From positions 62,001 through 126,000 of the forward strand of contig NZ_VEGH01000004.1 of NCBI RefSeq assembly GCF_007679345.1: 64,000 nt of DNA, read 5' to 3'. The notes under the pieces were generated by a model that searched no databases, had not been told where the DNA came from, and saw only the letters and a program-made list of their open reading frames with translations. Positions 17,222-25,774 of this stretch are shown piece after piece. Position 1 is the stretch's first letter. Every line of letters starts with the position of its first letter. The position numbers were made by a program, and so were the translations under genes. Source of the stretch: Cellulosimicrobium cellulans (GTDB lineage: Bacteria; Actinomycetota; Actinomycetes; Actinomycetales; Cellulomonadaceae).

Positions 17222-18718
17222 TCAGGACGTCAGCGAGGCCCAGGTCTCAGCGGCGTAGTCGTCCCAGGTCCGGACCGGGCGCGCGGCCGCCTCGGCGCGC
17301 AGGCGGCGCACCGTGCCCGGCTCCGTCAGCAGCCTGCGCATGGCGTCGGCGACGGAGGCGTCGTCGTGCGGGTCCACCAGCAGCGCACCGCCGCCGGCGG
17401 CGATCTCCTCCATGCTGCCGAAGCCCGACGTGATGGCCGGGGTGCCGACGGCCAGCGACTCCGCGACCGGTAGCCCGTAGCCCTCGTTGAAGGACGGGAA
17501 CACCGTGAACCGGGCGAGCCGGTAGGCGGCCCACAGGTGGGCGTCGGCGATCTTGCTGCCGGTCTCGACGGGCCGGCCGGCGGCCTGGGCGGCCGCGAGC
17601 CGGGCCTGGAAGGCCTCGCTGTCCCAGGCGTTGCCCCCCACGAAGCTCAGGCTGAACTCGTGACCCTCGCGCCAGAGCAGCTCGGCCGCCTGCAGCACCG
17701 CGGCGTGGTTCTTCCGCGGCTCGTGGCTGCCCACCACCAGCACGAGCGGCAGCCCGGGCACGACGAATCGCCGGCGCGCGGCGGCCAGGTCCTCGGCGGT
17801 CGACTCCGGGGCCTCGACCGGGAGCAGCACGGCCTCGACCTGCGGGCCGGTCAGGCCGATGGCGCCCAGCATGCGGGTCCACCCGGTGTACTCGGTCCGC
17901 GCCGCCTCGGAGATGGTCGCGACCCGGTCGAACCAGCGCACCGCGGCCAGGTTGCCGGCGAACACCCCGGCGAACCCGAGCTGCGTGGTCTCGGCGGAGG
18001 TGATCGGCACGCAGTCGAAGCCGATCACGCCGGTGCGGTTGCCGCTGAACCGGGCGAAGGCGCGGAGCCGGGCGGCGCGCCCGGGCTCGGCCGCGAGCTC
18101 GGGCAGCAGGTACCGCGAGCGCCAGGGGACCACCACGGTGCTCTGCTCGGACTCGCGGTCCTCCTCCGCGGCCCGGGCGCTCACGATCCGGTCGTGCTCG
18201 ACCGCGGTGAGCTCGCGCGGGGCCTCGAACCCCTGGGTCCAGGACACCGGCTCGCACGCGTGGTCGCGCAGCCAGCGTCGGGCCGTCTCCCGGGCCACGC
18301 GCTGGATGCCCGTGGTCAGGGTGGTCGAGGCGGTGTGGGCGACGTCCACCAGCGTGGCGCCCGTGGCGACGCGCACCGCCCAGCCGGCGCTCTGCGGGGT
18401 GGTGTGCGCCGCGACGGCGTCCGCGAGAGCGCCGGCGTCGAACTCCGCCGCGCGCGCGGTCTCGAGGACCGCGTCCTCCTCGGGCAGCCGGCCGGTGAGC
18501 ACCGCGAGCGCGAGCCACACCTGCGCACGGTCGGTCGGCTCGACCAGCGCGGCGAGCGCCTCGCCGAGCCGGCCGTCCGCGGCAGGGGTCCCCGTCAGCA
18601 CCGGCCGGTCCAGGGCGGCCGCCAGCAGCGGCAGCCGCCGGTCCCACGCCGCGACGGCACGCGCGGTGCCTGCCTCGTCCGTCTCGGCGGGAGCCGCCTG
18701 TCCGCGCAGCAGCCTCAC
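17222..18718 (-). CDS. GT4-type glycosyltransferase with N-terminal helical extension
   Basis: A 498-aa GT-B enzyme. The first ~130 residues are Ala-rich and helical; a segment with DVAHTASTTLTTGIQRVARE follows; the C-terminal nucleotide-binding half has VLVVGSHEPRKNH and the retaining-GT4 motif NEGYGLPVAESLAVGTP (E-x7-E). The GTG at 18718 overlaps the stop of the paralogous upstream gene by four bases; longer frames run antisense through that gene. The last gene of a GT-GT-methyltransferase operon. The sugar transferred is not evident. Confidence 0.85.
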   Translation of the reverse strand: MRLLRGQAAPAETDEAGTARAVAAWDRRLPLLAAALDRPVLTGTPAADGRLGEALAALVEPTDRAQVWLALAVLTGRLPEEDAVLETARAAEFDAGALADAVAAHTTPQSAGWAVRVATGATLVDVAHTASTTLTTGIQRVARETARRWLRDHACEPVSWTQGFEAPRELTAVEHDRIVSARAAEEDRESEQSTVVVPWRSRYLLPELAAEPGRAARLRAFARFSGNRTGVIGFDCVPITSAETTQLGFAGVFAGNLAAVRWFDRVATISEAARTEYTGWTRMLGAIGLTGPQVEAVLLPVEAPESTAEDLAAARRRFVVPGLPLVLVVGSHEPRKNHAAVLQAAELLWREGHEFSLSFVGGNAWDSEAFQARLAAAQAAGRPVETGSKIADAHLWAAYRLARFTVFPSFNEGYGLPVAESLAVGTPAITSGFGSMEEIAAGGGALLVDPHDDASVADAMRRLLTEPGTVRRLRAEAAARPVRTWDDYAAETWASLTS

Positions 18719-20229
18719 AGCCCCGTCCCTCCGTCCACGAGCACCTGCCACAGCTCGTCCGCGTACTCGTCCCAGGTGCGCCGGGGCCGGGCAAGTGCCT
18801 GGGCGCGCAGCTCCGCCAGCGTCGCCGGCTCGGTGAGCAGCCGTCGCATCGCGTCGGTGATCGCGTCGTCGTCCCGCGGGTCCACCGTGAGGCAGCCGCC
18901 GGCCTCCGCGATCTCGAGCTGGCTGCCGAAGTCGGACGTCACGACCGGGGTGCCGCAGGCGAGGGAGTCGGCCACGGGAAGGCCGTAGCCCTCGTGCAGC
19001 GACACGAACACCGTGAAGCTGGCACCGCGCAGGGCCGACCACAGGTAGTCGTCCGCGACACGCCCGCTGTCGATCAGCGGCCGGCCGGCCTCGCGCGCCC
19101 GGGCGATCGCCGGGGCGAGCAGCGCGTCGCTCCACCCGGGGCCGCCGATGAGCTCGAGCTCGAAGTCGAGCCCCTCACGCCACAGGCGCTCGGCAGCGTG
19201 CAGCACCGCGCGCTGGTTCTTGTGCGGCTCCCTGCTGGCGACGCACAGCACCCGGGGCCGGGGACCGGCGGGGCGCGCGGTCCCGACGGGTGGTGCGTCC
19301 TCCACCAGCCGGACCTCCCGCACGACGGGACCCGGCAGGTCCTGTGCGGCGAGCGCGTCGGCGAACCCCGCGAACTCGGTCGTCGCGGAGCGGCTGATGC
19401 CGGCCACGCGGTGGGCGTGCTTGACGACGGTCAGGTACTGCCCGAACACGACCGCGTCGTGCTGCGGGCGGGTCTCGGCGCTGGTGATGGGGATCATGTC
19501 GTAGCCGATGAGCGACAGGCGGTTGCCGGAGAACCGGGCCAGGGTCGCCAGGTGGTCGGACGCGTCGCCGTTCGGGACGTCCGGCAGCACCACGGTGCTG
19601 CGCCAGGGCACCACCAGGCGAGGGGCGTACCCGGACGCGTCGGACGGGGGCACGTCCTGCCCGAAGCGCAGGACGCGGTCGGCCTCGCGGGGGGCGAGCC
19701 GGCGGAACACGGAGTACTGGTCGACCCAGGCCACCGGCGTCACGTCGCGGCCCTGCCACCGCGGCACCGTCTCGCGCACGACGCGGTGGATGCCGGTGTG
19801 GGTGTCGTTCCGGGCGCTGAAGTCGACGTCGACGACGACGCCGCCGTCGACCAGGTCCATCGGCAGGTCGGCGCGCCCGAGGCCGGGCGCGCCGAGCACG
19901 TCGCGCAGCAGGGACGTGGCGATCTCGCGCGTGGGCGTCGTGGCGAGCGCTCGCCGCAGGTCGACCAGGTCGCGGGCGGTCGGGAAGGCGGCGCGCACGG
20001 CGGTCAGCAGCAGCCACCGGTCCGCGTCCCCGGCCGCGGCGGCGTGCTCCACGAGCGGGGGGAGCAGCTGCGCGCTCACGCTCCCCGGCTCGATGTCCGT
20101 GGCGGCGCTGGCGCGCTCGTGCCCCAGCAGCGCCACCGCAGCCGCGTGCACCCGCTGGTCGAGGGCCCGCAGCAGGACCTCCGGGTCGTCGGTCTCGCTG
20201 CCCCGCTCCCGGGCCGGCACCACGCTCAT
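18715..20229 (-). CDS. GT4-type glycosyltransferase, tandem paralogue of the next gene
   Basis: A 504-aa GT-B enzyme sharing architecture with the 498-aa enzyme just downstream: an N-terminal helical region, then ARNDTHTGIHRVVRETVPRW, SGNRLSLIGYDMIPITSAETR, VLCVASREPHKNQRAVLHA and HEGYGLPVADSLACGTP. In the E-x7-E motif the second glutamate is replaced by aspartate, unlike its neighbour. ATG 20229 overlaps the stop of the FkbM gene. The pair most likely arose by duplication and may add successive or alternative sugars to the same glycan. Confidence 0.85.
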   Translation of the reverse strand: MSVVPARERGSETDDPEVLLRALDQRVHAAAVALLGHERASAATDIEPGSVSAQLLPPLVEHAAAAGDADRWLLLTAVRAAFPTARDLVDLRRALATTPTREIATSLLRDVLGAPGLGRADLPMDLVDGGVVVDVDFSARNDTHTGIHRVVRETVPRWQGRDVTPVAWVDQYSVFRRLAPREADRVLRFGQDVPPSDASGYAPRLVVPWRSTVVLPDVPNGDASDHLATLARFSGNRLSLIGYDMIPITSAETRPQHDAVVFGQYLTVVKHAHRVAGISRSATTEFAGFADALAAQDLPGPVVREVRLVEDAPPVGTARPAGPRPRVLCVASREPHKNQRAVLHAAERLWREGLDFELELIGGPGWSDALLAPAIARAREAGRPLIDSGRVADDYLWSALRGASFTVFVSLHEGYGLPVADSLACGTPVVTSDFGSQLEIAEAGGCLTVDPRDDDAITDAMRRLLTEPATLAELRAQALARPRRTWDEYADELWQVLVDGGTGL

Positions 20230-21182
20230 CGGGCGGCCCGCACCGCCGCGAGCACCCGGCGGGCGCCGCGCAGCGGACGCGTCACGCGCCAGGACAGCGT
20301 CTGCCGGGTGGCGATGAGCTCCGCGCGCAGGCGCCCGACCTCCTCGTCGTCGGCGGGGGCCGGCGCGGCCGTCGACGCCAGCGACTCCGCCCATCCCACC
20401 AGGGCGCGGGTCCGCCAATGGACGGCGTCCCGGATCGCCTCGGCCCGCTCCTCCTCCAGCCGGACCGCGTGCCGGGTGACGTACTGGTCCAGCACGCACG
20501 CGGGGTAGGACAGCCGGGGGCGCAGCTCGTCGGCGTGCTCCTGCGCGACGTAGAACCGCGAGATCCCGTCGAAGAGGCAGAACACGTAGCCGGCCGCCAG
20601 CACGCCGGGCTCCCAGGCGCCGTGGGTCTGCTCGGTCGAGTTGGGTGCGGTGGACTCGACGACGAGCACCCAGGGGCGCCACCGGGTCAGGTCCACGGTC
20701 GCCAGGACGTCGCCCTCCGCCCCCTCCACGTCGACCAGGAGGAAGTGCACCGGGACGTCGGACAGGCCGGCCCGCTCGACGACCGCGTCCAGCCGCACCG
20801 CGGGGACCGTGACGTCCTGGGGCTCGAAGCCGTGCCGCGCGTGCTCCGCGCTGACGTCGTCGACGAGCGTGGACAGACCGCTGTCCGGGATGACGTGCAG
20901 CACGACGTCGCCCGCGCGGTCCGTCACCGCGGCCTGCACCAGGGTGTCGCGCGGGCGCTCCTGCCGGTGCAGCTCGGCGTAGACGGGGACGGGCTCGACC
21001 GTCACCCCGGACCAGCCGCGGTCGTAGAACGCCCGGCTCGCCGAGTCCTCGAGCGGGTGGTTCGCGCCGACCTCGACGTACGTCCCGGTTTGCAGGTGCC
21101 CCAGGGCCCGCCAGAGGACGACGTCCTCGCCGTTCTGCGCGTTCGACACGAAGGGAGGCTGCTGGTGCACGGCAGCCATCAT
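20226..21182 (-). CDS. FkbM-family methyltransferase
   Basis: A 318-aa S-adenosylmethionine-dependent O-methyltransferase. Motif I is TYVEVGANHPLEDSASRAFY, followed by VTVEPVPVY and the FkbM signature VPVHFLLVDVEGAEGDVLATV. Members methylate sugar hydroxyls. In a Wzm/Wzt locus this could be a terminal cap or a decoration of internal residues. Starts at 21182 and 21179 are both ATG, but a TATGAT hexamer overlaps them and lies seven bases before GTG 21170, so a leaderless start there (314 aa) is plausible. It leads the three-gene operon down to 17222. Confidence 0.85.
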   Translation of the reverse strand: MMAAVHQQPPFVSNAQNGEDVVLWRALGHLQTGTYVEVGANHPLEDSASRAFYDRGWSGVTVEPVPVYAELHRQERPRDTLVQAAVTDRAGDVVLHVIPDSGLSTLVDDVSAEHARHGFEPQDVTVPAVRLDAVVERAGLSDVPVHFLLVDVEGAEGDVLATVDLTRWRPWVLVVESTAPNSTEQTHGAWEPGVLAAGYVFCLFDGISRFYVAQEHADELRPRLSYPACVLDQYVTRHAVRLEEERAEAIRDAVHWRTRALVGWAESLASTAAPAPADDEEVGRLRAELIATRQTLSWRVTRPLRGARRVLAAVRAAR

Positions 21183-21183
21183 A
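21178..21183 (-). promoter_or_regulatory. TATGAT hexamer, possible leaderless -10 for the FkbM gene
   Basis: TATGAT on the minus strand at 21183-21178, seven bases before GTG 21170. It is the best consensus -10 match seen in the window. If used, transcription would begin at or within two bases of that GTG. Confidence 0.35.
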
Positions 21184-21292
21184 GGGGCGCGCCCCACCGC
21201 CGCCCGCGGGGGCGGCGGCGCCGCCGTGTACCCGCGGGAGCAGCGGAGTCGGTAGTCTCGGCACCCACTGTTCCCATACCCCACGAGGAATC

Positions 21293-22279
21293 ATGCCCCG
21301 CGCACTCATCACCGGTATCACGGGCCAGGACGGTCTCTACCTCTCCGAGCTCCTGCTGTCCAAGGGCTACGAGGTCTACGGCCTGATCCGCGGCCAGAAC
21401 AACCCGAAGCTCGACCTGGTCCGTGCGACGGTGCCGGACGTCAAGCTGGTGACCGGTGACCTCACGGACATGTCCAGCCTCATCCGGGCGCTCGAGGTGG
21501 CGCAGCCGGACGAGGTCTACAACCTGGGCGCGATCTCGTTCGTCGCGTACTCCTGGGAGAACGCGCTGCTCACCTCCGAGGTGACGGGCAAGGGTGTGCT
21601 GAACGTGCTCGAGGCGGTGCGCCTCTACTCGCACGACGACCCGACCCGGGTCCGCTTCTACCAGGCGTCCAGCTCCGAGATGTTCGGCAAGGTGCAGGAG
21701 GTGCCGCAGCGTGAGTCCACCCTGCTGTGGCCCCGCTCGCCGTACGGCGTCGCCAAGGTGTTCGGCCACTACATGACCATCAACTACCGCGAGTCGTACG
21801 GGATGCACGCGTCCTCCGGCATCCTGTTCAACCACGAGTCGCCCCGCCGCGGCCCGGAGTTCGTGACCCGGAAGGTGTCGCAGGCCGTCGCGCGCATCAA
21901 GCTCGGCCTGCAGGACGAGATCGTCATGGGCAACCTGGACGCCAAGCGCGACTGGGGCTTCGCCGGCGACTTCGTCGAGGCGATGTGGCGGATGCTGCAG
22001 CAGGACACGGCCGACGACTACGTGGTGGCGACGGGCGAGACCCACGCCATCGGCGAGCTGCTCGACATCGCGTTCTCCGCGGTCGGCATCGACGACTGGT
22101 CGGGCTACGTCCGCCAGGACCCGGCGTTCATGCGCCCGGCCGAGGTCGACCTGCTCATCGGCGACCCGACCAAGGCCCGTGAGGTCCTGGGCTGGGAGCC
22201 GAAGGTCGACTTCACGCAGCTGGTCACCATGATGGTCGAGAACGACCTGCGGGAGCAGCGCGCCCAGGCTGGGCTCTGA
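21293..22279 (+). CDS. gmd: GDP-mannose 4,6-dehydratase
   Basis: A 328-aa short-chain dehydrogenase/reductase that makes GDP-4-keto-6-deoxy-D-mannose from GDP-mannose. ITGITGQDGLYLSELLL is the NADP-binding loop. SSSEMFG, SPYGVAK (YxxxK) and the Gmd-specific NHESPRRG...FVTRK stretch are all present. CGAGGAA lies 8 bases before ATG 21293 and a TAGTCT -10 candidate is at 21253-21258. It is followed after three bases by a second Gmd homologue. GDP-mannose supply would need ManB/ManC, not in this window; manA is at 48892. Confidence 0.9.
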   Translation: MPRALITGITGQDGLYLSELLLSKGYEVYGLIRGQNNPKLDLVRATVPDVKLVTGDLTDMSSLIRALEVAQPDEVYNLGAISFVAYSWENALLTSEVTGKGVLNVLEAVRLYSHDDPTRVRFYQASSSEMFGKVQEVPQRESTLLWPRSPYGVAKVFGHYMTINYRESYGMHASSGILFNHESPRRGPEFVTRKVSQAVARIKLGLQDEIVMGNLDAKRDWGFAGDFVEAMWRMLQQDTADDYVVATGETHAIGELLDIAFSAVGIDDWSGYVRQDPAFMRPAEVDLLIGDPTKAREVLGWEPKVDFTQLVTMMVENDLREQRAQAGL

Positions 22280-22282
22280 CGC

Positions 22283-23260
22283 GTGGCACGTGTCCTCATC
22301 ACGGGCGTCACCGGGCAGGACGGGAGCTACCTCGCAGAGCGCCTCGTCGCCGAGGGTGCGGAGGTCCACGGCCTGGTGCGCGCGTCGGACGCCTCGGCGT
22401 CCGACGCGCGGGCCCGTGGCGTCGTGCTGCACGAGGGCGACCTCGGTGACGAGGACGGGCTCCGCCGGCTGGTCGACGAGGTCGAGCCCGACGAGGTGTA
22501 CAACCTCGCGGGCATCAGCTCGGTGGCCCAGTCGTGGCGCGAGCCCGTCCTGACCGGGCGGCTCAGCGGGCTCGCCGTCACGGTGCTGCTCGACGCCGCC
22601 GCCCGGCTGCAGGACCGGACCGGGCGGCGGGTGGCGTTCGTCCAGGCCAGCAGCTCCGAGATCTTCGGCGACGCGGCGGTCTCGCCCCAGGACGAGTCGA
22701 CCCCGGTGCGCCCGGTGTCGCCCTACGGGGCGGCGAAGGCGTTCGCGCACCACGCCGCCGCCGTCTACCGGGGCCGCGGGCTGCACGCCGCCACGTGCAT
22801 CCTGTTCAACCACGAGTCGCCGCGGCGGCCCACGACGTTCGTGACCCGGAAGATCACCTCGGCCGCCGCGCGGATCGCCCGGGAGGGCTCGGGCACGATC
22901 CGCCTGGGCAACCTCGAGGCGCGCCGGGACTGGGGGTGGGCGCCCGACTACGTGGACGCGATGGTCCGCGCGGCGCGGCACGACGTGCCGGACGACTTCG
23001 TGGTGGCCACCGGGACGACGCACACGGTGGCGCAGTTCGCCGAGGCGGCGCTGCGGCGGGCCGGGGTCGGGGACGACTGGGCGGCCCACGTCGAGAGCGA
23101 CCCCGAGTTCTTCCGGCCGGCCGACGCCTCGGTGATGGTGGGCGACGCGGGCAAGGCCCGCCGCGAGCTCGGGTGGACCCCGAGCGTGACGTTCGAGGAG
23201 GTCGTGGGACGCATGGTCGACCACGACCTGGAGCTGGGTGAGAGGGAGGCCGGGGCGTGA
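22283..23260 (+). CDS. Second GDP-mannose 4,6-dehydratase-like SDR
   Basis: A 325-aa paralogue of the preceding gene, with VLITGVTGQDGSYLAERLV, SSSEIFGDAAVSPQDE, SPYGAAKAF and NHESPRRPTTFVTRK. The Gmd hallmark NHESPRR is kept, so sequence alone says Gmd. No separate GDP-4-keto-6-deoxymannose reductase (Rmd or Fcl) or perosamine synthase is visible nearby, so one of the pair may have become a reductase or epimerase; this is inference. GTG 22283 is three bases after the first gene's stop and its own stop overlaps the next GTG. Confidence 0.82.
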   Translation: MARVLITGVTGQDGSYLAERLVAEGAEVHGLVRASDASASDARARGVVLHEGDLGDEDGLRRLVDEVEPDEVYNLAGISSVAQSWREPVLTGRLSGLAVTVLLDAAARLQDRTGRRVAFVQASSSEIFGDAAVSPQDESTPVRPVSPYGAAKAFAHHAAAVYRGRGLHAATCILFNHESPRRPTTFVTRKITSAAARIAREGSGTIRLGNLEARRDWGWAPDYVDAMVRAARHDVPDDFVVATGTTHTVAQFAEAALRRAGVGDDWAAHVESDPEFFRPADASVMVGDAGKARRELGWTPSVTFEEVVGRMVDHDLELGEREAGA

Positions 23261-25758
23261 GCGGCGGCGAGGAGAAGCGGCCGCGGGTGCGGCCGGGCGT
23301 GGTGTCGGTGGTCCTGGTGAACTACCGGGGTGCCGAGGACACGATCACGTGCCTGCGGGCGTTCGACGAGGTCGACTGGCCGGCGCAGGACCTCGAGCTG
23401 ATCGTCGTCGACAACGACTCCGGCGACGGCAGCGTGGAGCGGATCCGCGCGGCGGTCCCCGGGGCCCTCGTGGTGGACGCCGGCTCGAACACCGGGTTCG
23501 CGGGCGGGTGCAACCTCGGCGTCGCGCACGCGACCGGTGAGTTCGTCGCGTTCATCAACAACGACGCCCGGCCGGACCGCGGCTGGATCCGCGCCGCGGT
23601 CGACGCCATGCGCGCCGACCCGGAGGTGGGCTCGGTCGCGTCGAAGGTGCTCGACTGGGAGGGCGGCCTGATCGACTACGTCGACGGCTCGCTCACCTGG
23701 TTCGGCATGGGGTACAAGCGCGAGGTCGAGAAGCCCGACACGGGGCAGTGGGACGTCGCGCACGACGTGCTGTTCGGCACCGGCGCCGCCATGTTCGTGC
23801 GCGCGGAGCTGTACCGCGAGGTCGGCGGCTTCGACGAGCGGTTCTTCATGTTCTACGAGGACGTCGACCTGGGCTGGCGCCTGAACCTGCTGGGGCACCG
23901 CGTGCGGTACGTGCCCGGCTCCGTCGCGTTCCACAAGCACCACGTCACGATGAAGAAGTTCGGCAACTTCCGCGAGAGCTACCTGCTCGAGCGGAACGCC
24001 CTGCTCTCGATGTACAAGAACTACGACGACGAGTCCCTGGCGCGCGCCCTGCCGGCCGCGCTCGCGCTCGCCGTGCGCCGCTCGCTCGCGCGCGCCGACG
24101 TGGACGCGACCTCGCTCGACCTCCAGCGGTCGCCCGGCGGGGACGACGTCGGCACGCTCGAGCTGCCCAAGATGGCGCTGACGGGGACGTACGCGATCGA
24201 CTACCTGGTCGAGCAGATGCCGACCCTGCTGGAGTCCCGCCGCGAGCTCCAGGCGGCGCGCCGGCGCAGCGACCGCGAGCTGTTCCCGCTGTTCCGCAAG
24301 GCGCTCGAGCCGGCCTACGGGATGCCGTCCTACCTGGCGGCGCACGACGTCCTGGTCGAGGCTTTCGGCATCGCCGAGCACGTGAACAGCCGGCACCGGG
24401 TGCTCGTCGTCACGGGAGAGCCGCTCCTCGAGCGGATGGCCGGGCCCGCCATCCGGGCGTGGGAGATCGCGAGCGCGCTGGCGGGCGAGCACGACGTGCG
24501 GCTGCTGTCCACGGGCGGCGCCAAGCGCACGTCCCCCGACTTCTCGGTGGAGTACGCGCACGGCGCCGGCCTGCGCGAGCCCACCCGGTGGGCGGACGTC
24601 ATCATCTTCCAGGGCTTCCTGCTCGAGCAGGCGCCCTGGCTGAAGGACAGCCCCAAGGTCGTCGTCGCCGACATCTACGACCCGATGCACCTGGAGCAGC
24701 TCGAGCAGGCCAGGGACCTCGGCCCGGACGGCCGGGTCCGTGCCGTGCGCGCCACCACCGAGGTGCTGAACGAGCAGATCCGGCGTGCCGACCTGCTGCT
24801 GTGCGCGTCGGAGAAGCAGCGGGACTTCTGGCTCGGCCACCTGGCGAGCCAGGGCCGGGTGAACCCCGCCGTCTACGACGAGCAGGCGAACCTGGACAAC
24901 CTGCTCGCCGTCGTGCCCTTCGGGATCGCCGACGAGCCGCCCGTGCAGCACCGGCACGGCATCAAGGGCGCCGTCGAGGGGATCGGCCCCGACGACAAGG
25001 TGATCCTCTGGGGCGGTGGGATCTACAACTGGTTCGACCCGCTGACCCTGATCCGGGCCGTGGCGCGGCTGGCGGAGCGGCACCCGGACGTGCGGCTGTA
25101 CTTCCTCGGCCTCAAGCACCCCAACCCCGGCGTGCCGGAGATGGAGGTCGCGTGGCGGACCCAGGAGCTCGCGCGCGAGCTCGGTCTGACCGGCCGGCAC
25201 GTGTTCTTCAACGAGGGCTGGGTGCCGTACGAGGAGCGGGCGGACTACCTGCTCGACGCCGACCTCGGCGTCTCCACCCACTTCCAGCACGTGGAGACGG
25301 CGTTCAGCTTCCGGACCCGCATCCTCGACTACCTGTGGGCCTCGCTGCCGATCGTGGCGACCGACGGGGACACGTTCGGAGCGCTCATCCGCGAGCGAGG
25401 GCTCGGCCGGGTCGTGCCGGCCGAGGACGTCGCGGCGCTCGAGGCCGCGCTCGAGGAGATGCTGTACGACGCGGACGCCGCCGAGCGTGCCCGCGGCGCG
25501 GTGCGGGAGTTCGCCGGCGACTACGCGTGGTCGCGCGTGCTCCGGCCGCTGATCGAGTTCTGCCGGGACCCCCGCCGGGCGGCGGACGTCGCGCTGCGCG
25601 GCACGGCCGAGCAGGACAGGCGCGCGCCCGACGCGCGGCCGCGGCCGACCGTGCGCGGCGACCTGGCGCTCGCGCGGGACTACCTGCGTGCCGGCGGCGT
25701 CGGTGAGGTGGCCCGCCGGGCCGCCGGCCGGGTGCGCCGGATGACCGGCGGCGCCTGA
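23257..25758 (+). CDS. Two-domain glycosyltransferase (GT2 + GT4 fusion)
   Basis: An 833-aa cytoplasmic enzyme. The N-terminal GT2 domain (about 8-260) looks rhamnosyltransferase-like, with VVLVNYRGAEDT, VVDNDSGDGS, AFINNDARPDRGW and FMFYEDVDLGWRL. A helical linker (about 260-380) leads to a GT-B domain (about 385-790) with VIIFQGFLLEQ, ILWGGGIYNWFDP and DADLGVSTH. The GT4 half lacks an obvious E-x7-E motif. It could transfer two different sugars in sequence. GTG 23257 overlaps the second gmd stop, tying it to 6-deoxy-mannose-type donors. Last gene of the 21293-25758 operon. Confidence 0.85.
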   Translation: MSGGEEKRPRVRPGVVSVVLVNYRGAEDTITCLRAFDEVDWPAQDLELIVVDNDSGDGSVERIRAAVPGALVVDAGSNTGFAGGCNLGVAHATGEFVAFINNDARPDRGWIRAAVDAMRADPEVGSVASKVLDWEGGLIDYVDGSLTWFGMGYKREVEKPDTGQWDVAHDVLFGTGAAMFVRAELYREVGGFDERFFMFYEDVDLGWRLNLLGHRVRYVPGSVAFHKHHVTMKKFGNFRESYLLERNALLSMYKNYDDESLARALPAALALAVRRSLARADVDATSLDLQRSPGGDDVGTLELPKMALTGTYAIDYLVEQMPTLLESRRELQAARRRSDRELFPLFRKALEPAYGMPSYLAAHDVLVEAFGIAEHVNSRHRVLVVTGEPLLERMAGPAIRAWEIASALAGEHDVRLLSTGGAKRTSPDFSVEYAHGAGLREPTRWADVIIFQGFLLEQAPWLKDSPKVVVADIYDPMHLEQLEQARDLGPDGRVRAVRATTEVLNEQIRRADLLLCASEKQRDFWLGHLASQGRVNPAVYDEQANLDNLLAVVPFGIADEPPVQHRHGIKGAVEGIGPDDKVILWGGGIYNWFDPLTLIRAVARLAERHPDVRLYFLGLKHPNPGVPEMEVAWRTQELARELGLTGRHVFFNEGWVPYEERADYLLDADLGVSTHFQHVETAFSFRTRILDYLWASLPIVATDGDTFGALIRERGLGRVVPAEDVAALEAALEEMLYDADAAERARGAVREFAGDYAWSRVLRPLIEFCRDPRRAADVALRGTAEQDRRAPDARPRPTVRGDLALARDYLRAGGVGEVARRAAGRVRRMTGGA

Positions 25759-25774
25759 CCGGCGCGACCCCGGA

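Noticed and set aside
17222-20229. Adjacent similar glycosyltransferases as one frameshifted gene
   Set aside because: Each has a complete start, N-terminal region and donor domain and they join by a GTGA overlap, so they are two genes.
21178-21300. Strong -35 for the gmd promoter
   Set aside because: The best match (TGTACC at 21227-21232) is 20 nt from TAGTCT, too far for a standard promoter.
22948-25290. A 780-codon minus-strand frame opposite the GT2-GT4 fusion gene
   Set aside because: Composition is typical of the antisense of a GC-rich gene; the plus strand has intact glycosyltransferase motifs throughout.
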